Positions 22,410 to 35,419 are shown, numbered from the stretch's first letter. The stretch: DNA of 64,000 nt from Macquaria australasica (GCA_005408345.1 SEMN01000576.1:235001-299000); one strand, 5' to 3'. Notes: generated by a model not told the origin, from the letters alone. Translations and numbers: made by a program.

Positions 22410-24265
22410 TAATTAAACCAGACCTTTCATGACTTGGTTTTCAATATACAAAATTGTTAGAGGACTTCCAGAGTTGATTGCCTGGGCATCCGGTTTGTAA
22501 ATGTTACAAATACACTCTAAACCAGATAAAGCAAAACAATATATGTGATACAACTGACAATTTTCATTTTCTGTAATCATTTACATTTTAATGGAAAGAA
22601 GATTTTCTTTAATAACTAAGTGTCACCTAAAAGTAAATGATTTCTTTCCATGCTGTGTGTAGCTGCCTCTGCAGGGTCATGAATTGCTCTGTGTTCTTCT
22701 ATGATGGATTCTAGCTGGCAATGATAAGCACTTATGCATTTCCCATTTGGACATTTGCCTGGGAGTAGCCTAAATGAAAAGAGCCGTGTGATTCAGATGA
22801 AAGCATGAAGGAAATGAATTGGCTTTTCGCTGCAAAGAAAAGCAGAGAGCGAGCAATAAAGTAGGGTGGAACTTGAAAAGGCAACGAAACAAACATTAGC
22901 TTTGGAAACCAGCTCCATAATCCATGCAATTAAAATGAAATGGCTGACAATGCAGTAGCTCAGTCCTTTGATCCATTTGTGGAGCTCTGTGGAGCATGGT
23001 CAAGGCGAGACAAGCACATTGAGGGACAATTATTGAGATGACAACAGCAGTTAAAATGGTGATAAATATGTGGAGAGTGTGCCCTATTCACACTGTAAAT
23101 CTGTTCTTGTAAGCTGTTTTTAGTTCCAACCAATGACTGCTGACTGATGTACCCGGCTGCTCTGTTGTCACTTTCCACATCAGTAAAAGCTGGTTTAAAG
23201 TTTACTTTTTTTGCTCATTTGTATCAGATTCTTATTGTGTGATACACAATCACACAATATTGTATGGGGGGAGCGGGGGGTGTTTAAATGACTAAGTAAA
23301 CAGAAACAGGTAATAGGTCTGTGTATGAAGTGCAATTCATTATCCATGTTTAACATGGATTCGGTTTTACTTCAAAGTCACTGCTGAATCCTTTTGAGAC
23401 CCTTAGACGTACCTTCTTGGCCAGTCTAGCTTCAAAGGTGTCCATGTTGAGCCTTCGTGCTTGACGCAAGATACATGATGACGTCATTTTTGGAGCGGGG
23501 ATGCTCACGCGAGGGACACAGGTCTGAACGGATGTTTATGCTTGACGCAAAGATCTCAGATCCGCTCAATCTTGTCTTAAGCAACAGATCCACACTGATC
23601 CTCTCTGTATAGATATTATAGAAAATACTATTGAACACTATACAGAATATTATAAGAAGCAATTTTCTTAATGCAGTGATTCAGCTGTCAAAACACATCT
23701 AAACTGCTTCACTAATGTTCTGGTGTTGCTTGTCCAACAAATAATATCAAATTTTATATAATATTCAAAATATCAGATTCTCAGTCAGGACATATTTCAA
23801 GAAACAAGTCAGATTCTTTACAAATGACTACTGCAAATACTACTGTATATTAAACTGGTAAGAAAGAAATGAGCCAGTGTTCATATTTTGCCACAATGGA
23901 CACCTGACTTGGCTGATCTTAAAATCTTAAAATAATAATAAGGTCTTGTAATTTTCACAGCATGTTAATACATTACTTTAATAAATCGTGTTATTAATAT
24001 CGTATTGTTTCCACCAATTTTGAATTCTTTGCAATCTTGTAGACAAAAATCCTGGAGATTTCTTGTCAACAAATGTTTTGGGCTTTTCTGGGGTCTTCTT
24101 TGTCAGAATCACATTATTACCTGCTTTGTTTCAGTGCAGCAGATCTAGGAATCTGTTCTGGACATCTTCTATGAGTTGATCAGATGACAGCAGACAAACA
24201 CACCACGGCTCCTTAGCTCACTCTAAATACAAAGGAGAAAAAGCATTAGTGATCAGTTCATTGAT

Positions 24266-24330
<65 letters not shown>

Positions 24331-24856
24331 GTAAAAGCTACAATCCATTTGGTGGAGAGAAGTGTCAATAATAAAGCAGTAGCAAAATGGCTGCAAAGCC
24401 TCCCCCACTGACAAACTCAAATGTAAAAAAAATCTCAACAAACCAATTGTATCTGGTTGAACTTGTTATGAAACAGTTACAAATATAACACATTAAAAAT
24501 AATTTTGGCTATTTGTATGTATGACAAAAAGGCTGGTGGGGGTAACCAACGCTCTCAAGACGGAACAATGGGAAGTTCTTTCATCTTTCCCATTCTGCTG
24601 ACATTGCATGAGTGTAGCATGTCTGTTTGTGTGACATCCTTTTAGCAGCTGATGTTTGCTAGCTAAGTTAGCTAGCTTGGCCTTTTAGATAGCCTACTGT
24701 TAGTCCTGCTTCAACCCGTCAGTTGTTTTTCATGTTTCTAGTATTTGGTCATTAAACTAAAGATTTGAACATGAGAAAAAAAATTACCCAATAATGAGAA
24801 TTGTCATTTCATTTTCACTTCATTGGTCCTAATAATTCAAGAGATGTGTGTCAGAT
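22410..24856. other. Repeat-poor noncoding DNA with a (TA)n tract
   Basis: No mobile element recognised except a (TA)n microsatellite at 24269-24330. The block 22700-23190 has balanced composition and homeodomain-type words (CAATTATT, TTAAAATG), a candidate regulatory element. Two copies of GCTTGACGCAA lie 90 bp apart near 23460 and 23540. No gene. Confidence 0.4.
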
Positions 24857-25720
24857 GATAGAATAGAATAGAATGTCTTTATTGTGATTGTACAGGTACA
24901 ACGAAATTAAAATGCCAATCTTTAAGGTGCTAAACAATAATAAATAAGTAAAAACAATACTAAATAAGCAATAAATAAAACATACCACACACAAAACATT
25001 AACATTCTGCAGGTATTGCACAATCCCTTAATATTGCACCGTGAATTTTATTTTACAAGAAAATGTTCAGATTATGTTTAGTGTAGTTATGGCTCTGGCA
25101 TAAAAACTGTTCTTCAGCCTGTTAGTCCGTGCTTACAATGACCTGAAACGTCTGCCTGAGGGCAGCAGTTCAAAGATCAGATGTCCTGGGTGAGATGGGT
25201 CCATGAGAATATCTTGTGCTTTCCTGAGATAGCGGGAACTGTACAGATCTTCCAGGGAAGGGAGAGGGCAGCCGATAATCTTTTGGGCTGTGGTGATGAC
25301 CCTCTGGAGCGCTTTCTTGTCTGCAGCTGTGCAGCTGGAGAACCACACACAGATGCAGTAAGTCAAAATGCTCTCTATGGAGCAACGATAAAAGGACACC
25401 AGCAGATTTTGTGTGAGATGGTTATTCCTGAGTACTCTCAGGAATAACCTCTCTGCTGTGTCTCTGCTGTGCCTTCTTGATGATGGCAGTGGTGTTGATG
25501 CTCCAGGTCAGGTCATCCTCTATGTGAATGCCCAGAAAGCGGAAGTCTGAGACCCTCTCCGCACAGTCCCCGCCGATGAACAGAGGCTGGGTGTCCATTT
25601 TTTTCCTTCTGAAGTCTATGATCAGCTCCTTAGTCTTGGTAGTGTTTAGTACCAGGTTGTTCATTTTGCACCACACCAGAGATGTGTCCCACCAGCGTCA
25701 TTTTCAGTGGAGGTAGAGGC
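24857..25720 (-). mobile_element. 5'-truncated LINE (Rex/Babar-like), 3' half of RT and tail
   Basis: The 3' end on the minus strand is ...TACAATCACAATAAAGACATTC(TATTC)n at 24857-24900. Coding remnants precede it: MNNLVLNTTKTKELIIDFRR (25676-25620) and FYRCSIESILTYCICVWFSS then LPSLEDLYSSR (25396-25200). These match the RT palm-to-thumb and C-terminal region common to an abundant fish LINE in the CR1/jockey lineage. The two frames are separated by a perfect short hairpin at 25420-25449. No endonuclease or RT catalytic DD is present. Confidence 0.8.
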
Positions 25721-28200
25721 GGTTAGTGGTAGCGGATGATAGGAGAATTTAATGTTTGACATGAGACGTGTTGATTCAAGTTATTTTTATAAGTAGACAG
25801 CTTGTACAGTTGCATTCATCTCATCTACACTTGTCAACATTTTTGTGACCATTTTACTGTTACTATTGTTCTGGCCTTGGCAAAGTGAGATAATGCCACA
25901 TCACCATTCTTCATCACATTCCCCCTTCCAAAACTCTGGTTCAGTTGTTCTTACGAACCGGGGAAACAGTTGTCAATAAGCACACCAGACCTACATGACT
26001 TGTGGAAAAGGTCAGGATTGTTGGCAGGGATTCAGAGGTAATTTAGTAATTAAACTAACTTAACTAGCTAGCAAATATTAGCCAGCAGCCTAACCAGGCT
26101 TCATGATAAACTCAACTTCAGGGAGGTTTCCATCCACTTGCATTTTATATTTGCACTTAAAAATTACTACTACTAGTACTTGTGATCAGAGAAGACAAAT
26201 TAATTCTTTAAAATTGCATAAGTGCCATCTTAGATTGTAAACAGTAATCAAAAAACCATTACAAAAACAATGACAAAAAATGTTGGTGGTTGTGATCAGT
26301 AAGTTTAGGAAGAGTTTACATTCTGCAATTACACAGAAAGAACAGGCTCAGGTTTGAAAGCTGATTATGAAACCTTTTACACTCAATTTTGTTTTAAAAA
26401 CAAATTGATTTATTCAGTAAAATAAATAAGATGGATTTCTCCATTATTTCTCCACCATAGTTAAAGAAAACATAATTGATCACCTGGGCACCCTTTGGAC
26501 AGGAACATGCATAACTTCTGACATGGATGGTTATTTCACCAACTTAAATCCCACCCTCAAAGTGAGCTCTAATTGGCTCTGTTTGTTTTGACAGACCCCT
26601 CTGAGTCGCTTAACAAAATATTGGATGTGGGCCATGAACCAACTTGCCAGCACCAAGAAGCTGAGTTACATTTCATGTCTCCCTTCCTGCTCTGGAATTG
26701 CATGGCTTTTGTCAGCTTGGTAACTGAAAAATGTTTTGCTAATGCTATCTGTGGGAGCAAAGTAAGCCAAAGATGGCCAATCCTTCTGGGGCTCACAGAT
26801 CACCTGAATCTGTGACACTTCTGATTGCAGCATGCTCAGGATTTACTATCTGGTACATAACCTCCTGAGTGAACTGTCCTCTGGTACAGCCACTGTAGAG
26901 AATTTAATTTGGGAAAGGGAGACACTGCAGAGAGTTTCACTCATATAGATGATGGATGAGCAGGAGTTTTCAGATGCAAAGAACTCTCACACTTAGGGTT
27001 GGGCACTTCTGATGACAGTGCCCTTGAGGGGATTTTCACAATCATAGTGGCCAAGCAACCAGAAAACTGAGTTTCAGAGTAACTTTATAGTCCCTCTGAA
27101 TTTCTTTTCCGTTTCTTCCGCAGTGTTGAGTACTGTGAGACATTATGTATGAAACTTGGACACCAATCTTCCATTTTAATAAGTTACTATCATCCCACAA
27201 AACTCTCATATGACAAGCATGATGAGGGTCATGATCTACACACAAAAATGAGGACATCTGTAGCCTACTTTTGGCTAGCTGGGCTACTTGCACTGTAAAG
27301 TATATGACCGAGCAATCAGATGAATCAGAATCAGTATAGAGGTGTACAACCCAAGTGTCACTGAAACTTGAAAAGGGACTCTGCATTTACCATTACATGT
27401 AGATCATTTTTACTCAGAGAGCTCCAGTCCATTAATACATTGTCACATATTGGACCAACAGACAGTATGTTATGTTAGCCCATAATTTGGCCCAATCCCT
27501 GCTTACACTGTACCAGTAGGTTCAAGTAAAAAAACTCAGTCCAACAGAAATCACATTTAGTCATACCTTTTTGTAGTCAAATATGTCAATGTTTTTTAAA
27601 TGCACTGTTAGTTGTTTATTACTGAAATTAAGAAAAAGGATAATTTTCATCTCAGCAAGCTGGAGAGGTGTTTTGGTGTCTGGGTTTGCACTTACTGTAA
27701 GTCACTTCGGATAAAAGCATCAGCTAATTAAATGCAATGTTTGATTGTCAGCAGCTAGCAGGCTGCCAGAGTGCCGGGAACAAGGGACAAAGTAAACTAA
27801 TTTACACTGTAGCCTACATGTCATGGTCAGACATATTGTTAGTGATATTGAAGAGTAAGGACCACACCAGCATCTAAACCAAATTCAAATATGCAGGCAT
27901 GTTTACATGCTGCCTAATCAGCTGTCTAGCCTGCAAACTGACAATGCACTTTTCCCTGGTGAATGTTTGGTTGTTCATTCAACAAGCTAAGGTGCAGGAC
28001 AAGAAGTGTGTTCATGTTTGTAAGTTAGAAAAGGAGGAGACTTTAGCATGAAGCTAATGTGGGTTGTTCAGAGTCTGTGGCTCTCGTGTTGTGTATTAGG
28101 CTGCTGTCTGGCTCAGTGTGACCTTGTGCTCTCCTATGATAGAATGATATGATTGGCTGTATGGAAACAAATCCTCCATCTACGTAGACAAATACTTATA
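25720..28200. other. Noncoding DNA, a possible SINE tail near 27690-27740
   Basis: AT-rich sequence without a credible exon. At 27690-27740 the words GTAAGTCACTTCGGATAAAA and GCATCAGCTAA recall the 3' tail of fish SINE/LINE families; no tRNA-like head was found upstream. Otherwise nothing recognised. Confidence 0.4.
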
Positions 28201-28230
28201 CTTAGTGAGTTAGAGTCGTGGCTCCGCACC

Positions 28231-28919
28231 ATGGAGAGTCAGTCAGCCATAGCTAGCCAGCCCCTAGCCGGTGCGAGCCGACCAGAGGCAGCTTCTGCCA
28301 GCCGTCTCAGGGAGGCTGGGTGACTGTCCGAAAGAAGCATAGCCCTAAACCAAAGCCCACGGTTCACCACTGACCCGTTCACGTTTCTAACAAGTTCTCT
28401 CCACTCAGCGACACATCCGCTGAGAAACCAACTCTGATTATTGGCAGCTCCATTTTGCGAAACGTGAAATTAGCGACACCAGCGACCATAGTCAAATGCA
28501 TCCAAGGGGCCAGAGCGGGCGACATTCAATCCTATTTAAAACTGCTGGCTAAGGATAAGCGTAAATATGCTAAGATTGTTATTCACGTCGGCGGTAATGA
28601 CACCCGATTGCGCCAATCGGAGGTCACGAAAATTAATGTTGAGTCGGTGTGTACATATGCAAAGACAATGTCGGACTCCGTAGTTTTCTCTGGACCCCTA
28701 CCTAATCTTACTAGCGATGACATGTATAGCCGCATGTCATCATTCAACCGCTGGTTGTCGAGGTGGTGTCCAGGTAATGATGTGGGCTTTGTAGATAATT
28801 GGCGGACTTTCTGGAGAAGACCTGGTCTGATTAGGAGAGATGGCATTCATCCCACTTTGGATGGAGCCGCTCTCATATCTAGAAATCTGGCTGAATTTAT
28901 TAGTGGCCCAAAGCCATGA
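28231..28919 (+). pseudogene. LINE ORF1 with SGNH/GDSL-type esterase domain
   Basis: A start at 28231 (MESQSAIASQPL) runs 31 codons to TGA; the main body is open from 28374 to 28919. Visible SGNH features: block I around IIGSS (about residue 23-26 of the open body), block III as VIHVGGNDTRL (about 70-80), and the C-terminal D-x-x-H as RDGIHPTLDG. In such LINEs, ORF1 is thought to bind RNA and to carry an esterase whose role in retrotransposition is unsettled. All four SGNH positions are still present, while upstream frame breaks remove a normal N-terminus. ORF2 begins at the overlap (28916). Serine and histidine roles are by family analogy. Confidence 0.8.
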
Positions 28920-31900
28920 CAGCTCAGAGTTCAGACCATAGACTTAATACAGTCTGTGGTCCAGACCAGGAGGCAGAGTTGCAGTCCTACACGCTTCTCT
29001 GCGCTTCCATTAGAGCAGTTACCCACCCTAAACTCCACAGAGAGGTTGTCTGCCCCCCACCACTTAAATTATTTAAATCCAAAGTAAACAGAAGAGGAGT
29101 TACACATAAAAACCTAATAAAAGTAAAACCTCCACTGCAACAGTACAACAAAATAGGAGAATTAAATGTGGACTCTTAAACATCAGATCTTTCTCATCTA
29201 AAGCTGTTCTAGTAAACGATCTAATATCAGATCATAATATTGATTTATTTTGTCTTACTGAAACCTGGCTGTGTCAAGATGAATATGTTAGCCTAAATGA
29301 ATCCACTCCCCCCAGTCACATTAATACTCACATTCCTCGAGGCACAGGCCGAGGAGGTGGAGTTGCAGCCATCTTCGACTCAAGCCTATTAATCAAACCT
29401 AAACCTAAGCTAAATTATAACTCGTTCGAAAGCCTTGTTCTTAGCCTTTCACACCCAACCTGGAAAACACTACAGCCAATTCTATTTGTTATAGTGTACC
29501 GAGCTCCTGGACCGTACTCTGAATTTTTATCTGAATTCTCAGAGTTCTTATCAGGTTTAGTCCTTAAAACAGATAAAAAAAATTAGCCTTAGTGCTGCGT
29601 TTATCTCATTATTAGATTCGATTGGCTTCTGTCAGAGTGTACATAAACCCACTCACTGTTTTGACCACACCCTTGACCTTGTTCTTGTTTATGGCATTGA
29701 AATTGAACATCAAATAGTCTTTCCACAGAATTCTTTTTTATCAGACCATTTTTTATTAACTTTTGAATTCCTATTGCTGGACTGCACGCCATTGGGCAAA
29801 CATTCCTACACTAGATGTCTATCTGATAGTGCTGTAGCTAAATTTAAGGAAGTGATTCCATCGGCATTTAATTCAGTTCCATGTCTCAATGTAACAGATG
29901 ACTCCTATGCTACCTTTAGTCCCTCCCAAATTGATTATCTTGTTGATAGTGCTGCAGGCTCACTACGAATAACACTCGACTCTATCGCCCCTCTAAAAAA
30001 GAAGATAATAAAACAGAGGAGGTTAGCTCCATGGTATAACCCGCAAATTAAAGCAAACATCGCGAAAACTTGAAAGGAAATGGCGTTCCACCAATCTGGA
30101 AGAATCACGTTTAGCCTGGCAAGTTAGTCTTAAAATTTATAGGAAGGCCCTCCGTAATGCCAGAGCAGCCTACTACTCATCATTAATAGAGGAAAATAAG
30201 AACAACCCCAGGTTTCTGTTCAGCACTGTAGCCAGGCTGACAGAAAGTCACAGCTCTGTTGAGCCATGTATTCCTATAGACCTCAGTAGTAATGACTTTA
30301 TGAGCTTCTTTAATGATAAAATTCTAACTATTAGAGAAAAAATTCAGCACCTCCTGCCCTCAGTTGGTACTGACTTATCTTCAAACACAGGAACCTTAGA
30401 AACAACTAAAACCTGTACATTTAGACTGCTTTTCTCCCATAAACCTTAATCAATTAACTTCCATGATTTCCTCATCTAAGCCATCAACGTGTCTCTTAGA
30501 CCCCATCCCAACAAGGCTGCTTAAAGAAGTTTTACCCTTAGCCTTTTAATCAGGACAGATTGATCATATCTAGTAAAGAAATGCTAACTATGTGCCACAG
30601 TCCTTTAAAGTAGCTGTAATTAAGCCTCTTCTTAAAAAGCCCACTCTTGATCCAGGGATTTTGTCAAATTATAGACCTATATCTAACCCTCCTTTTCTCT
30701 CTAAGGTCCTTGAGAAAGCAGTCGCCAATCAGTTGTGTGACTTTCTACACAACAACAAGCTGTTTGAGGATTTTCAGTCAGGATTTAGAGTGCATCATAG
30801 CACAGAGACAGCACTGGTGAAAGTTACAAATGACCTTCTAATTGCATCCGACAAAGGACTTGTCTCTGTATTTGTCTTACTAGATCTTAGTGCTGCATTC
30901 GATACTATTGACCATCACATTCTATTACAGAGACTAGAACATTTAATTGGCATTAAAGGTACTGCACTAAGCTGGTTTAAATCCTATTTATCAGATCGAT
31001 ATCAGTTTGTACACATTAATGATGAATCCTCTATGCACGCCAAAGTTAGTCACGGAGTTCCACAAGGTTCTGTGCTTGGACCAATTCTATTTACCTTGTA
31101 TATGCTTCCTTTAGGCAATATTATTAGGAAGCACTCCATTCATTTTCATTGTTATGCAGATGATACCCAATTATATTTATTGATCAAGCCAGATGAAACC
31201 AATCAATTAGCTAAACTTCAAGCATGCCTTAAGGACATAAAAACCTGGATGACCTGCAATTTTCTGATGTTAAACTCAGACAAAACCGAAGTTATTGTAC
31301 TTGGCCCCGAACACCTTAGAAACACATTATCTAAAGATATAGTTTCTCTAGATGGCATTGCCCTGGCCTCCAGTGACACCGTAAGGAATCTCGGAGTTAT
31401 CTTTGATCAGGATATGTCCTTTATCTCCCACATAAAACAAACTTCAACAACTGCCATTTTTTCACTTACGTAACATTGCAAAAATCAGGCACATCCTATC
31501 TCAAAAAGATGCAGAAAAACTAGTCCATGCATTTGTTACGTCTAGGCTGGACTATTGCAACTCTCTATTATCAGGCTGCCCCAATAAGTCCCTTAAGACT
31601 CTCCAGCTGATTCAGAATGCTGCGGCACGTTTACTGACAAGAACCAGAAAAAGAGAACATATTTCTCCAATATTACCTTCTCTACACTGGCTCCCTGTAA
31701 AATCCAGAATAGAATTTAAAATCCTTCTCCTCACCTTCAAAGCCCTAAATGGTCAGGCACCATCATATCTTAAAGAGCTCATAGTACCCTATTACCCCAC
31801 TAGAGCACTGCGCTCCCAGAATGCAGGGTTCCTTGTGGTTCCTAGAGTATCTAAAAGTAGAATGGAAGCCAGAGCCTTCAGCTATCAAGCTCCTCTCCTG

Positions 31901-32017
31901 TGGAACCAGATCCCAGTTTGTGTACGGGAGGCAGACAACCTCCTCACATTTAAGAGTAGGCTTAAGACTTTCCTCTTTGATAAAGCTTATAGTAGGGCTG
32001 ACTCAGGTGACCCCTGA
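28916..32017 (+). pseudogene. LINE ORF2: AP-type endonuclease, reverse transcriptase, C-terminal domain (broken)
   Basis: Segment 1 (28916-29179) is the ORF2 start. After a frameshift the endonuclease reads NIRSFSSK, LTETWL, RGGGVAAIF and VIVYRAPG to a stop near 29585. The family's G-D-F-N motif is missing, apparently by a deletion around 29575-29590, while FLSDHFLL follows at about 29740. Open frames resume at 29774-30073 and, shifted, 30063-30450. The RT block 30592-31473 keeps LLDLSAAFDT (residues 96-105), VPQGSVLGP (156-164) and the YADDT catalytic motif (188-192). After another frameshift at about 31465 the C-terminal part reads SRLDYCNSLLSG and LLWNQIP to a stop at 32015-32017. Enzymatic activity is not possible from this copy. 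Confidence 0.88.
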
Positions 32018-32962
32018 GCCCCCCCTTAGTTATGCTGCTATAGGCCTAGACTGCCGGGGGACTTCCTATGATGCACTGAGCTCCTCCTCCTCTTCCTCTC
32101 CATCTGTACGCCCTCATATCCCATCAATGCTTGTTATTAATTCAACTTCTTCCCGTAGTTGTGTGCTTTCTCTTTCTCTCCTCTCTCTCTCTCTCTCTCC
32201 CCTTCTGTTGCTTTCTGCAGGTATTTCTGCCTCCGGAGCTGTTGAGTCTGGATCTGTGGTTGCGGCCACCTGCTGCCCCTGTGCTCCTGCTCTGCACCCG
32301 CTGCTGCTGTTGTTGCTCTTGTTATTAGTATTGCTATTATAATATTGCTCTTAGTGTCGTTTGTTATCAATGCCATTACCACAGCTATTGCTTTACATCC
32401 CTATGTGGAACTGTATTGTGCTGCTGTATGTTCCCTTTCCTCCTGCTCCCCCCCCCCAACCCAATCGGTCGAGGCAGATGACCGCCCACCTAGAGCCTGG
32501 TTCTGCTCGAGGTTTCTACCTGTTAAAAAGGGACTTTTTCCTTGCCACTGTCGCATAGTGCTTGCTCATGGTGGGAACTGTTGGGTCTCTGTAAATATAA
32601 AGAGTCTGTCTAGACTTGCTCTACTCGAAAAAGTGCCCTGAGATAACCGTTATGATATGGCGCTATATAAATAAAACTGAATTGAATTATCAGTATTCCA
32701 TCAGATTAATGCAAGAACAAGGGAGACAGATAAAAGATCACAGGGTGATTTACAGAGCAGATATACTGTATGCTGAAGCAGACCCAAAAAAGTGATTTAT
32801 AACAATGTGGTGGTTCTTTGATCAGTTTTAATTTTTGTTCAGTTTAAAATACCCAGTCCAGACACAATACTGTAGTAAAAGACAAATGTCCTAAGCACAA
32901 CAATTGAAACCATTTTGATGAAAACATTGAGTCAAACTTACTGGTGGTCAAGCTAACAGTGT

Positions 32963-34545
32963 AAAATAAGATAAGCCTTTATTGTCCCACAGCGGGGAAA
33001 TTTTTAGCGTTGCAGCAGCCAGCAAAAGTGTCATACAGAAATACAATAAAAATAAATAGAGAAATAGAAAATAGTCCTATACACTGTGGACAGAAATAAA
33101 TAAGAGTGACCGAGTGCAGTTGTAAGTATGAACAAATAGATAAGAAAAATATTGCACATATATAATATACATGTATATGAAAAATATTTCACAGCAACAT
33201 ATGAAGTAGATAACATCATGAATATAATATATGTATGAAGATAATGCACAGCAGCAGATGAAGTATAGTAGCGAATAGTCTGCAAACTGACAGTCAAGTG
33301 TAGATCACCGGGAGTTGTACTGATTATAGAGTCTGACAGCAGCAGGCAGGAAGGACCTACGGTACCTCTCCTTCAGACACCGAGGGTGGAGCAGCCGGTC
33401 GCTGAAGGAGCTGCCCAGTTCTGAAAGAGTGACATGTAGGGGGTGGGAAGTGTTCTCCAGTAGTGATGATAGCTTGGCCACCATTCTCCTGCCTCCCACC
33501 ACCTCCACTGGGTCCAGAGGGCATCCAAGGACAGAGCTGGCCTTCTTAAATCAGTCTGTCCAGTCTCTTTCTATCCCTGGAAGAGATGCCACTGGCCCAA
33601 CAGGTCACCCCATACAAGACAGCTGATGCCACCACAGAGTCATAGAAAGTCCTCAGGAGCACACCCTGCACTCCAAAGGACCTTAGTCTCCTAAGCAAAA
33701 AGAGACAGCTCTGGCCCTTCTTAAACAGAGCATCCGTTTTGTCTGACCAGTCCAGTTTGCTGTTCAAGTGAACACCCAGATACTTGTACGATCTCACAAT
33801 CTCAATGTCCGTTCCCTGGATGTTCACTGGTGTAGGGAGTTTGCGCTTGCCGAAGTCCACCACCAGCTCTTTGGTTTTACTCGCGTTGATCTGGAGGCGG
33901 TTCTGCTGACACCAATCCACAAAGCCCTGGGTCAGTTCTCTGTACTCCCCATCATCCCAGTTGGTGATGAGGCCGACAATGGCAGAGTCATCAGAGAACT
34001 TCTGCAGGTGACAGTTCGAAGTGTTATGGGTGAAGTCCGCTGTGTAGAAGGTGAACAGGAAAGGCGCCAGAACGGTTCCCTGTGGAGCCCCTGTGCTGCA
34101 GAGAAGTGTGTCAGACACACAGTCCTGTAACCTCACATACTGTGGTCGGTTTGTGAGGTAGTCCAGGATCCATGCTGCCAGGTGATGGTCCACCCCAGCG
34201 TGCTCCAACTTGTCCCCCAGAATCCTGGGCTGGATGGTGTTAAAAGCACTGGAGAAATCAAAAAACATGATCCTCACAGTGTTTCCAGCCTTTTCTAGGT
34301 GAGAGAGGGATGTGTGAAGCAGGTAAATGACAGCGTCATCCACCCCAATGCGGGGTTGGTAGGCAAACTGCAGAGGGTCCATACATGGGCTCACCAGCGG
34401 ACGCAGGTGAACAAGGACCAGTCTCTCCAGGGTCTTCATCAGGTGAGAGGTCAATGCCACTGGCCTATAGCCATTGAGGTCCTTGGGGTGTGGGGTCTTT
34501 GGCACAGGAACCAGACACGATGTTTTCCACAGTTTAACATCAGCT
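32963..34545 (-). mobile_element. 5'-truncated LINE with long RT frame
   Basis: Minus-strand LINE of about 1.6 kb. The 3' end (32963-33010) reads ATTTCCCCGCTGTGGGACAA then TAAAGGCTTATCTTAT, a fish LINE tail. The 5' end breaks inside the RT at about 34545. The tail differs from that of the element at 24857, so it is a separate family within the same broad lineage. Confidence 0.85.
33305..34505 (-). pseudogene. LINE reverse transcriptase and C-terminal domain, one frameshift
   Basis: A 319-codon frame (34505-33546) begins inside RT (PHPKDLNGYRPVALTSH) and carries FDFSSAFNT (residues 82-90), APQGTVLAPFLF (140-151) and the catalytic FSDDSAIVG (170-178), then thumb motifs (KTKELVVDFG, YKYLGVHLN). 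It stops at RLDRLI. The following domain (VVGGRRMVAKLSSLL ... RRSFLPAAVRLYNQY) continues in another frame to 33305, and a single extra base near 33548 explains the break. It lacks the endonuclease and the RT N-terminus. It is better preserved than the other LINEs here, suggesting a younger insertion. Confidence 0.88.
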
Positions 34546-35030
34546 TAGAAGTGCTGGTGTTAATTCAGCTTTCTTGTCAATCACGTGACCCTTGTTGTAC
34601 TTGGCATACAGACAATACATGGTTTAATACATGGTAAGTTAACATGTCCATTCATTGTAATTCATTTACTATTCCCCACAGGCCTGGCAGGAAGTAGTTT
34701 AACCTAGATACTTCTAGTCAGACTAAACTACAGGGGACTCTGATGTGGTTTGCCACCCACACATGTAGCACTTATGATCCACCAGTGTGTGGACACACCC
34801 TGGTGGCCATCATCCGAAGCCCCAGTAATGGGTCAAATAGCACCATTGCGTCATAGTTAGCTCTGGGGAGTAGCAGGCTAAGAGAGTTAACCCCTACAGA
34901 AAATGGCCACATTGTTCAGCTGTACCATTAACTCAAAGATTCCAACATTTCTATTCAACCAAATCTTTCTGTAATAACACACATAACCACCAGACACCAG
35001 ATTTGCTGGTAACAGTCATATTGTGGTACC

Positions 35031-35414
35031 TGTCACGGTTAGCCATCTAGGCAGCAGGGAAAGGACCCAAACGCAGACAGGTGCAGATGAATGATTTCTT
35101 AAATAACAAAAAATGCTTACATGCAGATCCGTGGAACAGAAATAAAAAAGGCCAAACATTGCAGGAAACACAGACACTACGAACTCTGGGAACCAGGGAA
35201 ACCGACACACAGGGAGAGACAACCAACAGGAAACAAAGGGAGAGGACCGGTATATATAGAGAAGGGGGTTAATGAGTGAATCAGGGGCAGGTGAGCACAG
35301 GGGAGCAGGTGTGGGTAATCAAAGAGACATGAGGGCAGGAACTAAAGAAACAAGGCAGGTAAGAAAATTACAAAATGAAACAGGAAACAGAACAAAACCC
35401 AACAGGACATGACA
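35031..35414 (-). mobile_element. Solo LTR, 384 bp, with 5-bp TSD
   Basis: Starts TGTCACGGTT, ends GGACATGACA, flanked by GTACC on both sides (35026-35030 and 35415-35419). On the minus strand it has a TATA box (CTATATATACCGG near 35255), giving the likely orientation. It shares GGCAGCAGGGA(A/G)AGGACCCAA with the LTR at 60887, so the two are related gypsy-type families. Confidence 0.88.
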
Positions 35415-35419
35415 GTACC

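Larger units (their letters stand above)
28200..32690 (+). mobile_element. Nearly full-length, inactive L2-like LINE
   Basis: About 4.5 kb with the order 5' UTR, ORF1 (SGNH esterase), ORF2 (endonuclease, reverse transcriptase, C-terminal domain), 3' UTR with (CT)n and a C-run, and the tail GGCGCTATATAAATAAAACT plus GAATTGAATT. This is the layout of fish L2/CR1-group LINEs that carry an esterase ORF1. ORF1 has an early stop and ORF2 at least four lesions, so it cannot retrotranspose. The 5' boundary is approximate and no target duplication was recognised. It is the only long copy here and is probably related to the tails at 7279, 11561 and 46885. Confidence 0.9.

Noticed and set aside
32137..32382. 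Frames in the L2 3' UTR (Ser/Leu-rich)
   Set aside because: They cross (CT)n and trinucleotide-like UTR sequence after the ORF2 stop.
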